From Acidibrevibacterium fodinaquatile (lineage in GTDB: Bacteria > Pseudomonadota > Alphaproteobacteria > Acetobacterales > Acetobacteraceae): 64,000 nucleotides of DNA. The position numbers and the translations under genes are program-made. Location: positions 1,302,001 through 1,366,000 of the forward strand of contig NZ_CP029176.1 of assembly GCF_003352165.1 (NCBI RefSeq), in the 5' to 3' direction. The notes under the pieces were generated by a model. The model saw only the letters and a program-made list of their open reading frames with translations. It was not told the origin of the DNA and did no database searches. Below are positions 54,018-62,154 of the stretch, in pieces; the first letter of the stretch is position 1, and every line of letters begins with the position of its first letter.

Positions 54018-57000
54018 CTACAGGCTCATCAGGCTCGCATTGCCGCCGGCGGCGGCGGTGTTGATGCTGATGGCGCGTTCGCTCACCAACAGGTCGAGAG
54101 GATAGAGCCCGTCGCGCGGCACGATGATCGGGCGGATGGGGCCCTCCGCCGCCGCGACCGCCGCCGCGAGGCGCCGGAGGGTGTCTCGTGAGCCCTCGAA
54201 CAGCAACGCATCGCAGTCTGCAATCGCGTCCTCGCCGGCGGGCGCGATCTCGGCGGCGATCGACGCGGGCAGGCCCGGGGGCAACAGCTCCGGGCGCTTG
54301 ACCCGCGCCCGATTGCCGGTGGCGAGGCAGGCCGCGAGCTGGCGCAAGGCGCCGTCCGGCTCGTCGGCGTCGCAAAACACGCGGCCGCGCGGATCGAGGC
54401 GATAACGGTTCTGCTCCCCGACCGGGCCAGGAAGGTCGATCTGCAAACCGAAACGCGCCGGGCGCGCTTGCGCCAAACAAAGCGCCGCCGCCGCCTCTCG
54501 CCCCTGGGCGCGGAGCCAGTCGCAAAGCGCGGTGACGGCGGGCGCCGGCGAAGTGGCCGGGAGCCCCGTCTCAAGCGGGCAGGCCGAGAGAAGACGGCGC
54601 AGATAAAGCGGCCCGCCCGCCTTCGGCCCGGTGCCGGAGAGGCCGTGGCCGCCAAACGGCTGCACGCCGACAACCGCGCCGATCAGGTTGCGGTTGACGT
54701 AAATATTGCCCGCCTTCGCCTGCGCCGAAAGCCGCGCCACCACCTCGTCGAGGCGTGAGTGGACGCCGAACGTGAGGGCGTAGCCGGTGGCGTTGATGTC
54801 GCGCATCAAGGCGTCGATCGCATCGCGCCGGAAACGCAGGACATGGAGCACCGGGCCGAAGACCTCGCGCGTGAGCTGCGCCAAGCCGGTGATCTCGATG
54901 ATCGTTGGAGGAACGAAGGTGCCATGAGAGCACGCATCGGGCAGCGGCAAGGAATGCACCGGCCGGCCGGCGGCGCGCATGGCCGCGATGTGCCGCAGAA
55001 TGCCATCGCGCGCTTGCTCGGAAATCACCGGGCCGATATCGGTTGCGAGACGATCGGGATTCCCGACCGACACTTCCGCGAGCGCCCCCGTGAGCATGGA
55101 AAGGACGCGGTCGGCGATGTCCTCCTGCAGGCAAAGAACGCGCAGCGCCGAGCAACGCTGGCCGGCGCTATCGAAAGCCGAGGCGAGCACGTCCATCACC
55201 ACCTGCTCGGCGAGGGCGGAGCTGTCGACGACCAAGGCGTTCTGCCCCCCGGTTTCGGCGATCAGCGGAATGGGCTCGCCATGGCCGCCCAGCCGGCCGG
55301 CGAGGTCGCGCTGAATGTTCCGTGCGACCTCGGTCGAGCCGGTGAACATCACGCCCTGCGTGCGCGGATCGGCGACAAGCCGCGCGCCAACCGCGCCATC
55401 GCCCGGGAGGTAGTGGAGGACGCCGCGCGGCACCCCGGCCGCGTGCAGCAGCCCGACGGCAAGGGAAGCGATCAGCGGCACCTCCTCCGCTGGTTTGGCC
55501 AGCACCGGGTTGCCCGCCGCGAGCGCGGCCGCCACTTGGCCGGTGAAGATGGCGAGCGGGAAGTTCCACGGCGAGATGCAGACAACCGGGCCGAGGGGGC
55601 GGTGCGCGGCGCCGAGGTCGCGGGCGCCTGCGGCGTAGTAGCGGAGAAAATCCACGGCCTCGCGCACCTCGCCGATCGCGTTGGGCAGGGATTTGCCGGC
55701 TTCACGCACAATCGGCGCCATCAGCGCGCCCATGCGCGCTTCCATGAGATCAGCGGCGCGGTCGAGGATCGCGGCGCGCTCGCGGGGGGGTGTTGCGGCC
55801 CAGGTACTGGCGGCGGCTTCGGCTTCGGCCAGCGCCGCGGCCATGACCGCCTCCGTCGCGTCCACGACCTCGCCCACCACATCCCGCCGATCGGCGGGAT
55901 TGCGAACCTCGCGCGCCGGGCCCGCGGCCGCGCCGGCGCCGAGGCGCGGCGCGGCGCGGAGCGGCGCCGCACCCTTCTTCAAGGCGACCGCGAGCGCAGC
56001 GAGATGCTGCTCATTCGTAAGGTCGAGCCCCGCCGAGTTTTTGCGCGTTGGCGCAAACAGGTCGGAAGGCGCCGCGATGCGGTCGTGCGGCCGGCCGAGC
56101 GGCGCGAGGGCGCGGGCTTCCTCGACCGGGTTGCGCACCAAGGTCTCGACCGGCACCGCGGGGTCGTTGACGCGGTTGACGAAGGACGAATTCGCGCCGT
56201 TTTCCAACAGGCGGCGCACGAGATAGGCGAGCAGGGTCTCATAGGTGCCGACCGGCGCATAGATGCGGCATGGCCGGGCGAGGCCCTGCGGGTCGACCAC
56301 TGTTTCATAGAGCGGCTCGCCCATGCCGTGCAGGCACTGGAACTCGTATTGGCCGGGCCGCCACGCCGCGGGATCCGCCATGGTGTAGATGGCGGCGACG
56401 GTTTGCGCATTGTGCGTCGCAAATTGCGGGAACACCGCCTCGGGTGCGGCGAGCAGCTTACGCGCACAGGCGAGATAGGAGACGTCGGTGTGGACCTTGC
56501 GCGTAAAGACCGGAAAGCCCTCCAGCCCCTCTTGCTGCGCCCGCTTGATTTCGCTGTCCCAATAGGCCCCCTTGACCAGGCGCACCATCATGCGCCGCCC
56601 GGTGCGGCGGGCGAGATCGACCACGAAATCGATCACGAACGGCGCGCGGCGCTGATAGGCCTGAATGACGAAGCCGACGCCGCCCCAGCCATTGAGCCGC
56701 TCGTCATGGCAAAGCGTTTCCAAGAGATCGAGCGAAAGGTCGAGACGGTCGGCCTCTTCCGCGTCGATATTGAGGCCGATATCGTAGCGGCGGGCGAGGG
56801 CGGCCAGGGTCGCCAGGCGCGCCTGCAACTCCGCCATCACCCGCGCGCGCTGAGCGCGCATATAACGCGGGTGCAAGGCCGAGAGCTTGACCGAGATGCC
56901 CGGCCCCGCGAGGAGTCCGCGCCCGGCCGCCGCCTGGCCGATGGCGTGGATGGCGTTCTCATAGTCGCCGAAATAGCGCGCCGCATCCGCCGCCGTGATC

Positions 57001-57659
57001 GCCGCCTCGCCGAGCATGTCATAGGAATAGCGGAAGCCCTTGGCCTCCAGGGCGCGGCTCCTGGCCAGTGCCTGCGCGATGGTCTGGCCGGTGACGAACT
57101 GCTCGCCCATCATGCGCATGGCGAGATCGACCCCGCGCCGGATCACCGGCTCGCCCGCGCGCGCGATCAGCCGGGTCAGCGCGGCGCCGAGGCCGGCCTC
57201 GCTGTGGGTGGCCGATAGCCGGCCGCTCACCACCAACCCCCAGGTCGCCGCGTTAACGAAAAGCGAGGGTGAGTGGCCGAGATGCGCACGCCAATCGCCG
57301 CCGCCGATCTTGTCGCGGATCAGCGCGTCACGCGTCGCCGTGTCCGGGATACGCAGCAGCGCTTCCGCGAGACACATCAGCGCGACACCCTCCTGTGAGG
57401 AGAGCGAAAATTCCTGCACCAGCGCTTCCACCCCGCCGCCGCGGTGATGGGCGCGGAGTTCTGCAACCAGGCGCCGGGCAAGAGCGCTTGCTGCGGCGTC
57501 CTGGGCGGGCGTGAGCGCTGCGGCCGCGATGAGCGGCCCAAGGCAGTCCTCCTCGGCGCGGCGGTAGGCTGCGGTGATCGCTGCCCGCAACGGCACTTCC
57601 GCGCGCAGATCGGCCGCAAAGGCCGCGAAAGGGGGTGGGGCGATGTTGTCAGCAGACAT
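54018..57659 (-). CDS. putA: Bifunctional proline dehydrogenase / P5C dehydrogenase PutA
   Basis: A 1213-aa enzyme that oxidises proline to glutamate. The proline dehydrogenase barrel (about residues 150-470) has DAEEADRLDLSLDLLE and VRLVKGAYWDSEIKRAQ. The aldehyde dehydrogenase domain (about 500-985) has SPWNFPLAIFTGQ, GSTEVARNIQ and catalytic Cys in DSAGQRCSALRVL. A C-terminal ALDH-like domain ends in NTAAAGGNASLMSL, as in type B PutA. There is no N-terminal ribbon-helix-helix domain, so it should not act as its own repressor. The ATG at 57659 is used. Confidence 0.96.
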   Translation of the reverse strand: MSADNIAPPPFAAFAADLRAEVPLRAAITAAYRRAEEDCLGPLIAAAALTPAQDAAASALARRLVAELRAHHRGGGVEALVQEFSLSSQEGVALMCLAEALLRIPDTATRDALIRDKIGGGDWRAHLGHSPSLFVNAATWGLVVSGRLSATHSEAGLGAALTRLIARAGEPVIRRGVDLAMRMMGEQFVTGQTIAQALARSRALEAKGFRYSYDMLGEAAITAADAARYFGDYENAIHAIGQAAAGRGLLAGPGISVKLSALHPRYMRAQRARVMAELQARLATLAALARRYDIGLNIDAEEADRLDLSLDLLETLCHDERLNGWGGVGFVIQAYQRRAPFVIDFVVDLARRTGRRMMVRLVKGAYWDSEIKRAQQEGLEGFPVFTRKVHTDVSYLACARKLLAAPEAVFPQFATHNAQTVAAIYTMADPAAWRPGQYEFQCLHGMGEPLYETVVDPQGLARPCRIYAPVGTYETLLAYLVRRLLENGANSSFVNRVNDPAVPVETLVRNPVEEARALAPLGRPHDRIAAPSDLFAPTRKNSAGLDLTNEQHLAALAVALKKGAAPLRAAPRLGAGAAAGPAREVRNPADRRDVVGEVVDATEAVMAAALAEAEAAASTWAATPPRERAAILDRAADLMEARMGALMAPIVREAGKSLPNAIGEVREAVDFLRYYAAGARDLGAAHRPLGPVVCISPWNFPLAIFTGQVAAALAAGNPVLAKPAEEVPLIASLAVGLLHAAGVPRGVLHYLPGDGAVGARLVADPRTQGVMFTGSTEVARNIQRDLAGRLGGHGEPIPLIAETGGQNALVVDSSALAEQVVMDVLASAFDSAGQRCSALRVLCLQEDIADRVLSMLTGALAEVSVGNPDRLATDIGPVISEQARDGILRHIAAMRAAGRPVHSLPLPDACSHGTFVPPTIIEITGLAQLTREVFGPVLHVLRFRRDAIDALMRDINATGYALTFGVHSRLDEVVARLSAQAKAGNIYVNRNLIGAVVGVQPFGGHGLSGTGPKAGGPLYLRRLLSACPLETGLPATSPAPAVTALCDWLRAQGREAAAALCLAQARPARFGLQIDLPGPVGEQNRYRLDPRGRVFCDADEPDGALRQLAACLATGNRARVKRPELLPPGLPASIAAEIAPAGEDAIADCDALLFEGSRDTLRRLAAAVAAAEGPIRPIIVPRDGLYPLDLLVSERAISINTAAAGGNASLMSL

Positions 57660-57808
57660 GGCAGCGTCACGCCTCTCGGCACACGGGAATTGTCTGGTCA
57701 AAATCTCCGTCGAAGAAGCATGACGAGGTCGGATCGCGCGTTCAAGAGGCAACGGGATCAGGGGCGCCGGCCAAACCTGCGGCGAGCGGCCTGGTCGTTT
57801 GCGGACGA

Positions 57809-58507
57809 CTAACCCGGCGCCGGCGTCTTCGGAGAAAAATGGCACCAGGCGGCGGCAACGCAGCGCCAGCATTCCGGCTTGCGGGCGCGGCAGACATAGC
57901 GCCCGTGCAGGATCAGCCAGTGATGGGCGTCGGCCAGCCTCTCCGGCGGCAGGCGCTTGAGCAGTGCGTCCTCGACCGCCCGCGGCGTCTTGCCGGGGGC
58001 AAGGCCGGTGCGGTTGCTCACCCGGAAAATATGGGTATCGACCGCCATCGTCGGCTGGCCGAAGGCGACGTTGAGGACGACATTGGCGGTTTTGCGCCCA
58101 ACCCCGGGCAGCGCCTCGAGGGCGGCGCGATCGGCCGGCACCTGCCCGCCATGGCGCTCGACGAGGAGGCGCGCGAGTTCGGCGAGGTGGCGCGCCTTGG
58201 CCTGCCACAGCCCGATCGAGCGGATGAAGCGGCCGATCTCGTCCGCGCCAAGGGCCGCCATCGCGCGCGCATCGGGGGCGGCGGCGAATAGGGCAGGGGT
58301 TGCGCGGTTGACGGCGGCGTCCGTCGTCTGCGCCGAGAGCACGACGGCGACCAGGAGGGTGAAGGGATCACGATACTGGAGTTCGGTGCGCGGGTTGGGA
58401 TTGGCGCTGGCGATGGCGCCGATGAAGTGCCGCACCTCATCGGCGGAAAGCGGTTTGATCGCGCGCGCGGGCGCGGATTTTGGCGGCTTGGGCGTGATCT
58501 TCGGCAT
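57809..58507 (-). CDS. nth: Endonuclease III (DNA glycosylase/AP lyase)
   Basis: A 232-aa base-excision-repair enzyme that removes oxidised pyrimidines. The helix-hairpin-helix with catalytic Lys is in LPGVGRKTANVVLN and the catalytic Asp in VDTHIFRVSNR. The [4Fe-4S] cluster uses Cys spaced C-x6-C-x2-C-x5-C near the C-terminus. A basic N-terminal extension of about 18 residues is present. It is divergent from the DUF2244 gene and 149 bp upstream of putA. Confidence 0.96.
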   Translation of the reverse strand: MPKITPKPPKSAPARAIKPLSADEVRHFIGAIASANPNPRTELQYRDPFTLLVAVVLSAQTTDAAVNRATPALFAAAPDARAMAALGADEIGRFIRSIGLWQAKARHLAELARLLVERHGGQVPADRAALEALPGVGRKTANVVLNVAFGQPTMAVDTHIFRVSNRTGLAPGKTPRAVEDALLKRLPPERLADAHHWLILHGRYVCRARKPECWRCVAAAWCHFSPKTPAPG

Positions 58508-58593
58508 TCCCTGCTTGTCGCGCGGGCATTGCGGGATGACAAGCGCGGCGGAATGCCTATTCTTGAGGGAGTTTGTGGTTTCGGAGCGGCGAG

Positions 58594-59124
58594 ATGAGTG
58601 AGAGGGTCACGGACGCGCCGATGTTCGAAGCGGTGATCGTGCCGCATCGCAGCCTGTCGCGGCGCGGTCTTGCCGGGCTGATCGTCGCCGTCGCCGGCGC
58701 CAGCGGGTTGACGGCGTTGCTGTTCTTTCTGCTCGGGGCGTGGCCGGTTGCGGGATTTAGCGGCGCCGAAATTCTCCTCGCCGTCATCCTGATCCGCGCC
58801 CATGCCCGGGTTGCGCGCGAGAGCGAGGTGGTGCTGCTCTCCGAGCGTCGGCTGCGCGTGATCCACACCGACCGTAAAGGCGGGCGGCGCGAGATGGCGC
58901 TCGATCCCTCCTGGCTCCGCGCCGAGTTGCAGGAACGCCCGGGGCGGGTGCCGGCGCTTTTGCTCGTCGGCGGGCGGCGGCGGCATGAAATCGCGGCACG
59001 GCTGGGGGAGGCGGAAAAACGCGACCTCGCCGCGGCGCTGGCCGAAGCGCTGCACGCCTGGCGCAACCCGCGTTTCGACAATCCGCAGCTCCGCGAGCCG
59101 GATTTTCGCACCGCGCTGCCGTGA
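58594..59124 (+). CDS. DUF2244 membrane protein
   Basis: A 176-aa protein of unknown function. Two membrane helices (about residues 28-50 and 55-72) are followed by a cytosolic beta-rich domain. FEAVIVPHRSLSRRG at the start and RVIHTDRKGGRREMALDPSWLR are typical of DUF2244. In Alphaproteobacteria this family often lies next to nth or cytochrome oxidase genes. The nth gene diverges 86 bp upstream. The ATG at 58594 is the start of the conserved region. Confidence 0.85.
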   Translation: MSERVTDAPMFEAVIVPHRSLSRRGLAGLIVAVAGASGLTALLFFLLGAWPVAGFSGAEILLAVILIRAHARVARESEVVLLSERRLRVIHTDRKGGRREMALDPSWLRAELQERPGRVPALLLVGGRRRHEIAARLGEAEKRDLAAALAEALHAWRNPRFDNPQLREPDFRTALP

Positions 59125-59134
59125 TCGGAGCCGC

Positions 59135-60121
59135 TCAGCCGCCGGTCATGCTCATATGGCGGGCGAGCGCGGGGCGGCGATGATCGCGGTCGATAATGAA
59201 ATCATGGCCCTTGGGCTTGCGCGCGATCGCCGCCAGGATCGCGTCCGAAAGCGCGTCATCGCTCGTCTCGCGGCGTAAGACGGCGCGGAGATCGGCGGCA
59301 TCCTCCTGGCCGAGGCACATAAACAGCGTGCCGGTGCAGGTCAGGCGCACGCGGTTGCAGGATTCGCAGAAATTATGCGTAAGCGGCGTGATGAAGCCGA
59401 TCCGCCGGCCGGTTTCGCCGATCGTCTCATAGCGCGCCGGCCCGCCGGTGCGGTAATCGCTCGGCGTCAGCGTCCAGCGCCGGGCAAGCCGCGCGCGCAC
59501 CAGCGACAGCGGCAGATATTGCGCCGTGCGGTCGCCCTCGATTTCGCCGAGCGGCATGGTCTCGATCAGGCAGAGGTCGAAGCCATGCTCGCCGCACCAA
59601 GCGATCATGGTATCGATTTCGTCCTCGTTCACCCCCTTGAGCGCGACCATGTTGATCTTGACCGCGAGACCGGCGGCCTTGGCGGCGAAGATGCCATCCA
59701 GCGTCCGCTCGATCCGGCCCCAGCGGGTGATGGCGGTGAAGGTCGCGGCGTTCAGCGTATCGAGGCTGACATTGATCCGCCGCACCCCGGCGGCGCGGAG
59801 CGGCTCGGCAAAGCGCGCGAGCTGGCTTGCGTTGGTGGTGAGGGTCAGCTCCTCGAGGCCGTGGCCGAGCCGTGCGCCGAGCGCGTCGATGAGGCGCATG
59901 ACATCGCGCCGGACCAGCGGCTCGCCGCCGGTGATGCGGAGTTTGGTGACCCCGAGCGCGATGAAGGCGCCGCACAGCCGCTCCAACTCTTCGAGCGAGA
60001 GGATGTCCGCCTTCGGCAGGAAGGTCATGTCCTCCGCCATGCAATAGACGCAGCGAAAGTCGCAGCGGTCGGTGACCGATACGCGGAGATAGGTGATATC
60101 GCGGCCGAACGGATCGCGCAT
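59135..60121 (-). CDS. moaA: GTP 3',8-cyclase MoaA
   Basis: A 328-aa radical-SAM enzyme that begins molybdenum cofactor synthesis from GTP. The SAM cluster is in [12 protein letters not shown]. The second cluster and substrate site are in [20 protein letters not shown]. The C-terminal Gly-Gly that serves activity in trans (MSMTGG) is present. The ATG at 60121 gives [20 protein letters not shown]; the longer frame is unlikely. Other moa/moe genes are not in the window. Confidence 0.97.
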   Translation of the reverse strand: MRDPFGRDITYLRVSVTDRCDFRCVYCMAEDMTFLPKADILSLEELERLCGAFIALGVTKLRITGGEPLVRRDVMRLIDALGARLGHGLEELTLTTNASQLARFAEPLRAAGVRRINVSLDTLNAATFTAITRWGRIERTLDGIFAAKAAGLAVKINMVALKGVNEDEIDTMIAWCGEHGFDLCLIETMPLGEIEGDRTAQYLPLSLVRARLARRWTLTPSDYRTGGPARYETIGETGRRIGFITPLTHNFCESCNRVRLTCTGTLFMCLGQEDAADLRAVLRRETSDDALSDAILAAIARKPKGHDFIIDRDHRRPALARHMSMTGG

Positions 60122-60242
60122 GTATCGCCAAATCCTTATATAACGCCCGACCCGCCACGGGCTTCGCCGGGCGGCAGCCGGTTTCCTCAAATTCGGCCGT
60201 GACGCGGCGCCGTGCAAGAGGGGGCCGGGGATATCGCGAAAA

Positions 60243-60434
60243 TTAGTGCTCGTCCTCGGCGATGACGTCGAGCGGCACGCTGGCAATGTTCACCAGAATT
60301 TTGCCAATGTGCTCGAAATTGACCGTGACCCGATCGCCGATCGCGGATTGCACCTGGCCGATTCCCCATTCCGGCCGGGCAGGATTGCGGACCCATTGGC
60401 CGGGTTCGATCGGTGAGGTCTGGTCGGGCGCCAT
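60243..60434 (-). CDS. DUF3553 family small protein
   Basis: A 63-aa protein. The [18 protein letters not shown] region and [10 protein letters not shown] are typical of DUF3553, an SH3-like fold also found at the C-terminus of some UvrD-type helicases. It has no signal peptide and is probably cytosolic. The gene is divergent from chpT, 64 bp away, and upstream of moaA on the same strand. Confidence 0.8.
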   Translation of the reverse strand: MAPDQTSPIEPGQWVRNPARPEWGIGQVQSAIGDRVTVNFEHIGKILVNIASVPLDVIAEDEH

Positions 60435-60498
60435 GGTGGCGCGGGTTATGCGCGCGCCGGGTGGACCTGTCGAGGCGTGGATGTTGAGGAGGCGTGAT

Positions 60499-61146
60499 AT
60501 GACAGCGAATGCGTCGTCCCTGCTATTGGCGGAATTGGTGGCGGCCCGGCTCTGCCATGATTTCAGTGGCTTGATCGGGACGCTGGGCGGCGCTTTGGAA
60601 AGCGTCGAGGGCGGGGCGACGGCCGAGGATGACGAGGCGCTCGAGATGGCGCGCGAGGCGGCGGCGGCGCTCGGCTTGCGGCTGCGCCTCTGGCGGGGGG
60701 CGTGGACGGGGCTGAGCGAAGAGATGACCATCCCCGATCTCTTCACTTTGCTCGCGGCCTCGCCGGCGGCGCGCCGGGTGCGGCTGGAGAGCGCCGGCAT
60801 CCCCGAAGACGTCGCTTTCGCGCCCGAGGATGCGCGGGTGATCCTCAATGTTCTGATCCTCGCCGCCGAATCCGCCGGCGAGGGGGGCGGGGTTCTGCTT
60901 GCCGGGCAGCCGGACGGTGATCTCGCCGTCATGCTCGAGGGCCGGGCGGCGACCTGGCCGCCGGGTCTCGCCGCTTGGCTCGCCGATGACGCGGCGGCCC
61001 TGGCCGCGTGTGATCAGCCGCGCGTGATCCAAGGGGTGCTCACCGCCCTGATCGCCCGCGCCAGTGGCGCGAGCCTCTCGCTTTTGTTTGCAACGGGCCC
61101 TGGCGGTGGTCCGGCGCCGCTGTTGATCCGCCTGGCCGGCGTCTAG
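60499..61146 (+). CDS. chpT: ChpT-like histidine phosphotransferase
   Basis: A 215-aa protein with degenerate kinase fold. LAELVAARLCHDFSGLIGTLGGALE carries the phospho-accepting His, as in ChpT, which relays phosphate from CckA to CtrA and CpdR in the alphaproteobacterial cell-cycle pathway. The C-terminal half is an inactive HATPase-like domain without N- and G-boxes. GAGGAGG lies 6 nt before the ATG at 60499. Its TAG stop is formed by the first bases of a MITE-like repeat. Confidence 0.85.
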   Translation: MTANASSLLLAELVAARLCHDFSGLIGTLGGALESVEGGATAEDDEALEMAREAAAALGLRLRLWRGAWTGLSEEMTIPDLFTLLAASPAARRVRLESAGIPEDVAFAPEDARVILNVLILAAESAGEGGGVLLAGQPDGDLAVMLEGRAATWPPGLAAWLADDAAALAACDQPRVIQGVLTALIARASGASLSLLFATGPGGGPAPLLIRLAGV

Positions 61147-61249
61147 AGCAAGGTAGGTTTTGATTGAACCACCCTGTTCCATCAAAACCGGCCAACTTGC
61201 TCGCCAAAATAGGGGTAGAGCGTGATCGACTTAAACCGATCGCGCTCTA
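61144..61249 (-). mobile_element. 106-bp MITE-like element, copy B (inverted)
   Basis: The reverse complement differs from copy A (35284-35389) at two of 106 positions. Ends are TAGAGC and GCTCTA. It begins on the stop codon of chpT, as copy A begins on the stop codon of its upstream gene. The two elements are 26 kb apart in opposite orientation. Confidence 0.75.
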
Positions 61250-61373
61250 ATACCAGCCAGCCGAAAGAATGACACGTCGCTTGAAGACGGTTGGCTGGTA
61301 TCTTTTTGATGTTGCGCGCAGCCGCCACACCAACCCTGCGCGCATACCGGTCAGCGATTTCGCTGACCGGTAT
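61250..61373. mobile_element. 124-bp second MITE-like element or hairpin cluster
   Basis: The ends are similar inverted sequences, ATACCAGCCAGCCGAAA at the left and, reading back from the right, ATACCGGTCAGCGAAA. Inside, 61250-61263 pairs with 61288-61301 over 14 bp with one wobble, followed by five Ts, and 61344-61373 is a perfect 13-bp hairpin with loop ATTT. It abuts MITE copy B and lies 11 bp from the TetR gene stop. It may also terminate both convergent genes. Confidence 0.5.
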
Positions 61374-61383
61374 AACGGCGGGC

Positions 61384-62001
61384 TCAGCGCGCGGCGGCGA
61401 GCACGGCGCGGGTGGCGAGCGACGCGTAAGCCGCAAGGCTCAGCGCCTCCGCCGCCTCGTCTCGCGGCTGGAGCCAGCGCGGCGCCTCGTTCAGCATCGC
61501 AAATAGCGACAAGGCCAGCGGCGACAGCAGGGCGGCGGCGCACTGCGGCGCGGCGGCGGCCAGCGCCGTGCTGAACAAGGCGAGCAGCCAGCGTTCGCGG
61601 GTACGGAGATCCTCGCGCCGGGCCGCGGGGAGAAACCGCGCCGCCTCGCGCAACAGACGATGGCCGTTGGCAGCCGGCCCGGCGATGGTCGTGAGATAGC
61701 CGCCGGCGAGCGCCTCAAGCCGCGGGCGCGGCGCCAGGGTCTCGTCATCGGCCCGCTCGACGGCGGCGAGCAGCGCCACGAGATGCGAATCGAGGATGGC
61801 ATAAAGCAGATCCTCCTTCGAGGAATAATAATTGCTGATGCCATTGGCGGTGACGCCGAGCGAGCGGGCGAGGCCGGCGAGGGAGGCGCGCTGATAGCCA
61901 TCGCGCGCGAACAGCGCCGCCGCCTGCTCGCGGATCACCGCGCGGCGGGCGTCAAAGCCGGGGGCGCGGCGGCTTGGCAGGCGGTGATCGAGGGGAGGCA
62001 T
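61384..62001 (-). CDS. TetR/AcrR-family transcriptional regulator
   Basis: About 205 aa (an ATG five codons upstream is also possible). The N-terminal helix-turn-helix is SLAGLARSLGVTANGISNYYSSKEDLLYAI. The C-terminal ligand domain is Ala/Leu-rich and unassigned. It diverges from the acyl-CoA synthetase gene across about 150 bp and probably controls it. Ligands of such regulators are often acyl-CoAs. Confidence 0.85.
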   Translation of the reverse strand: MPPLDHRLPSRRAPGFDARRAVIREQAAALFARDGYQRASLAGLARSLGVTANGISNYYSSKEDLLYAILDSHLVALLAAVERADDETLAPRPRLEALAGGYLTTIAGPAANGHRLLREAARFLPAARREDLRTRERWLLALFSTALAAAAPQCAAALLSPLALSLFAMLNEAPRWLQPRDEAAEALSLAAYASLATRAVLAAAR

Positions 62002-62154
62002 GTCGCGGTCGGGCATGGGCGATCATTACGCGACGGCCGATCTCTCGCAAGCGGGGGCAAGCGGGCGGTTGAAGGGGTGGGTTTTCCGCGCCTATGCTTG
62101 CCGCGCCTGTCAAGAAACGCCGCCATCACGAAACCAGCGAGGGAACGCCAATCC

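Noticed and set aside
53802-54191. Plus-strand open frame spanning the predicted small RNA
   Set aside because: It begins at a GTG with no ribosome-binding site, crosses a strong terminator with ten Ts and runs into putA on the opposite strand. The product has no recognisable protein pattern.
57660-58208. N-terminal extension of PutA of about 180 residues
   Set aside because: It is an Arg/Pro-rich frame antiparallel in pattern to nth and shows no ribbon-helix-helix domain. PutA begins properly at 57659.
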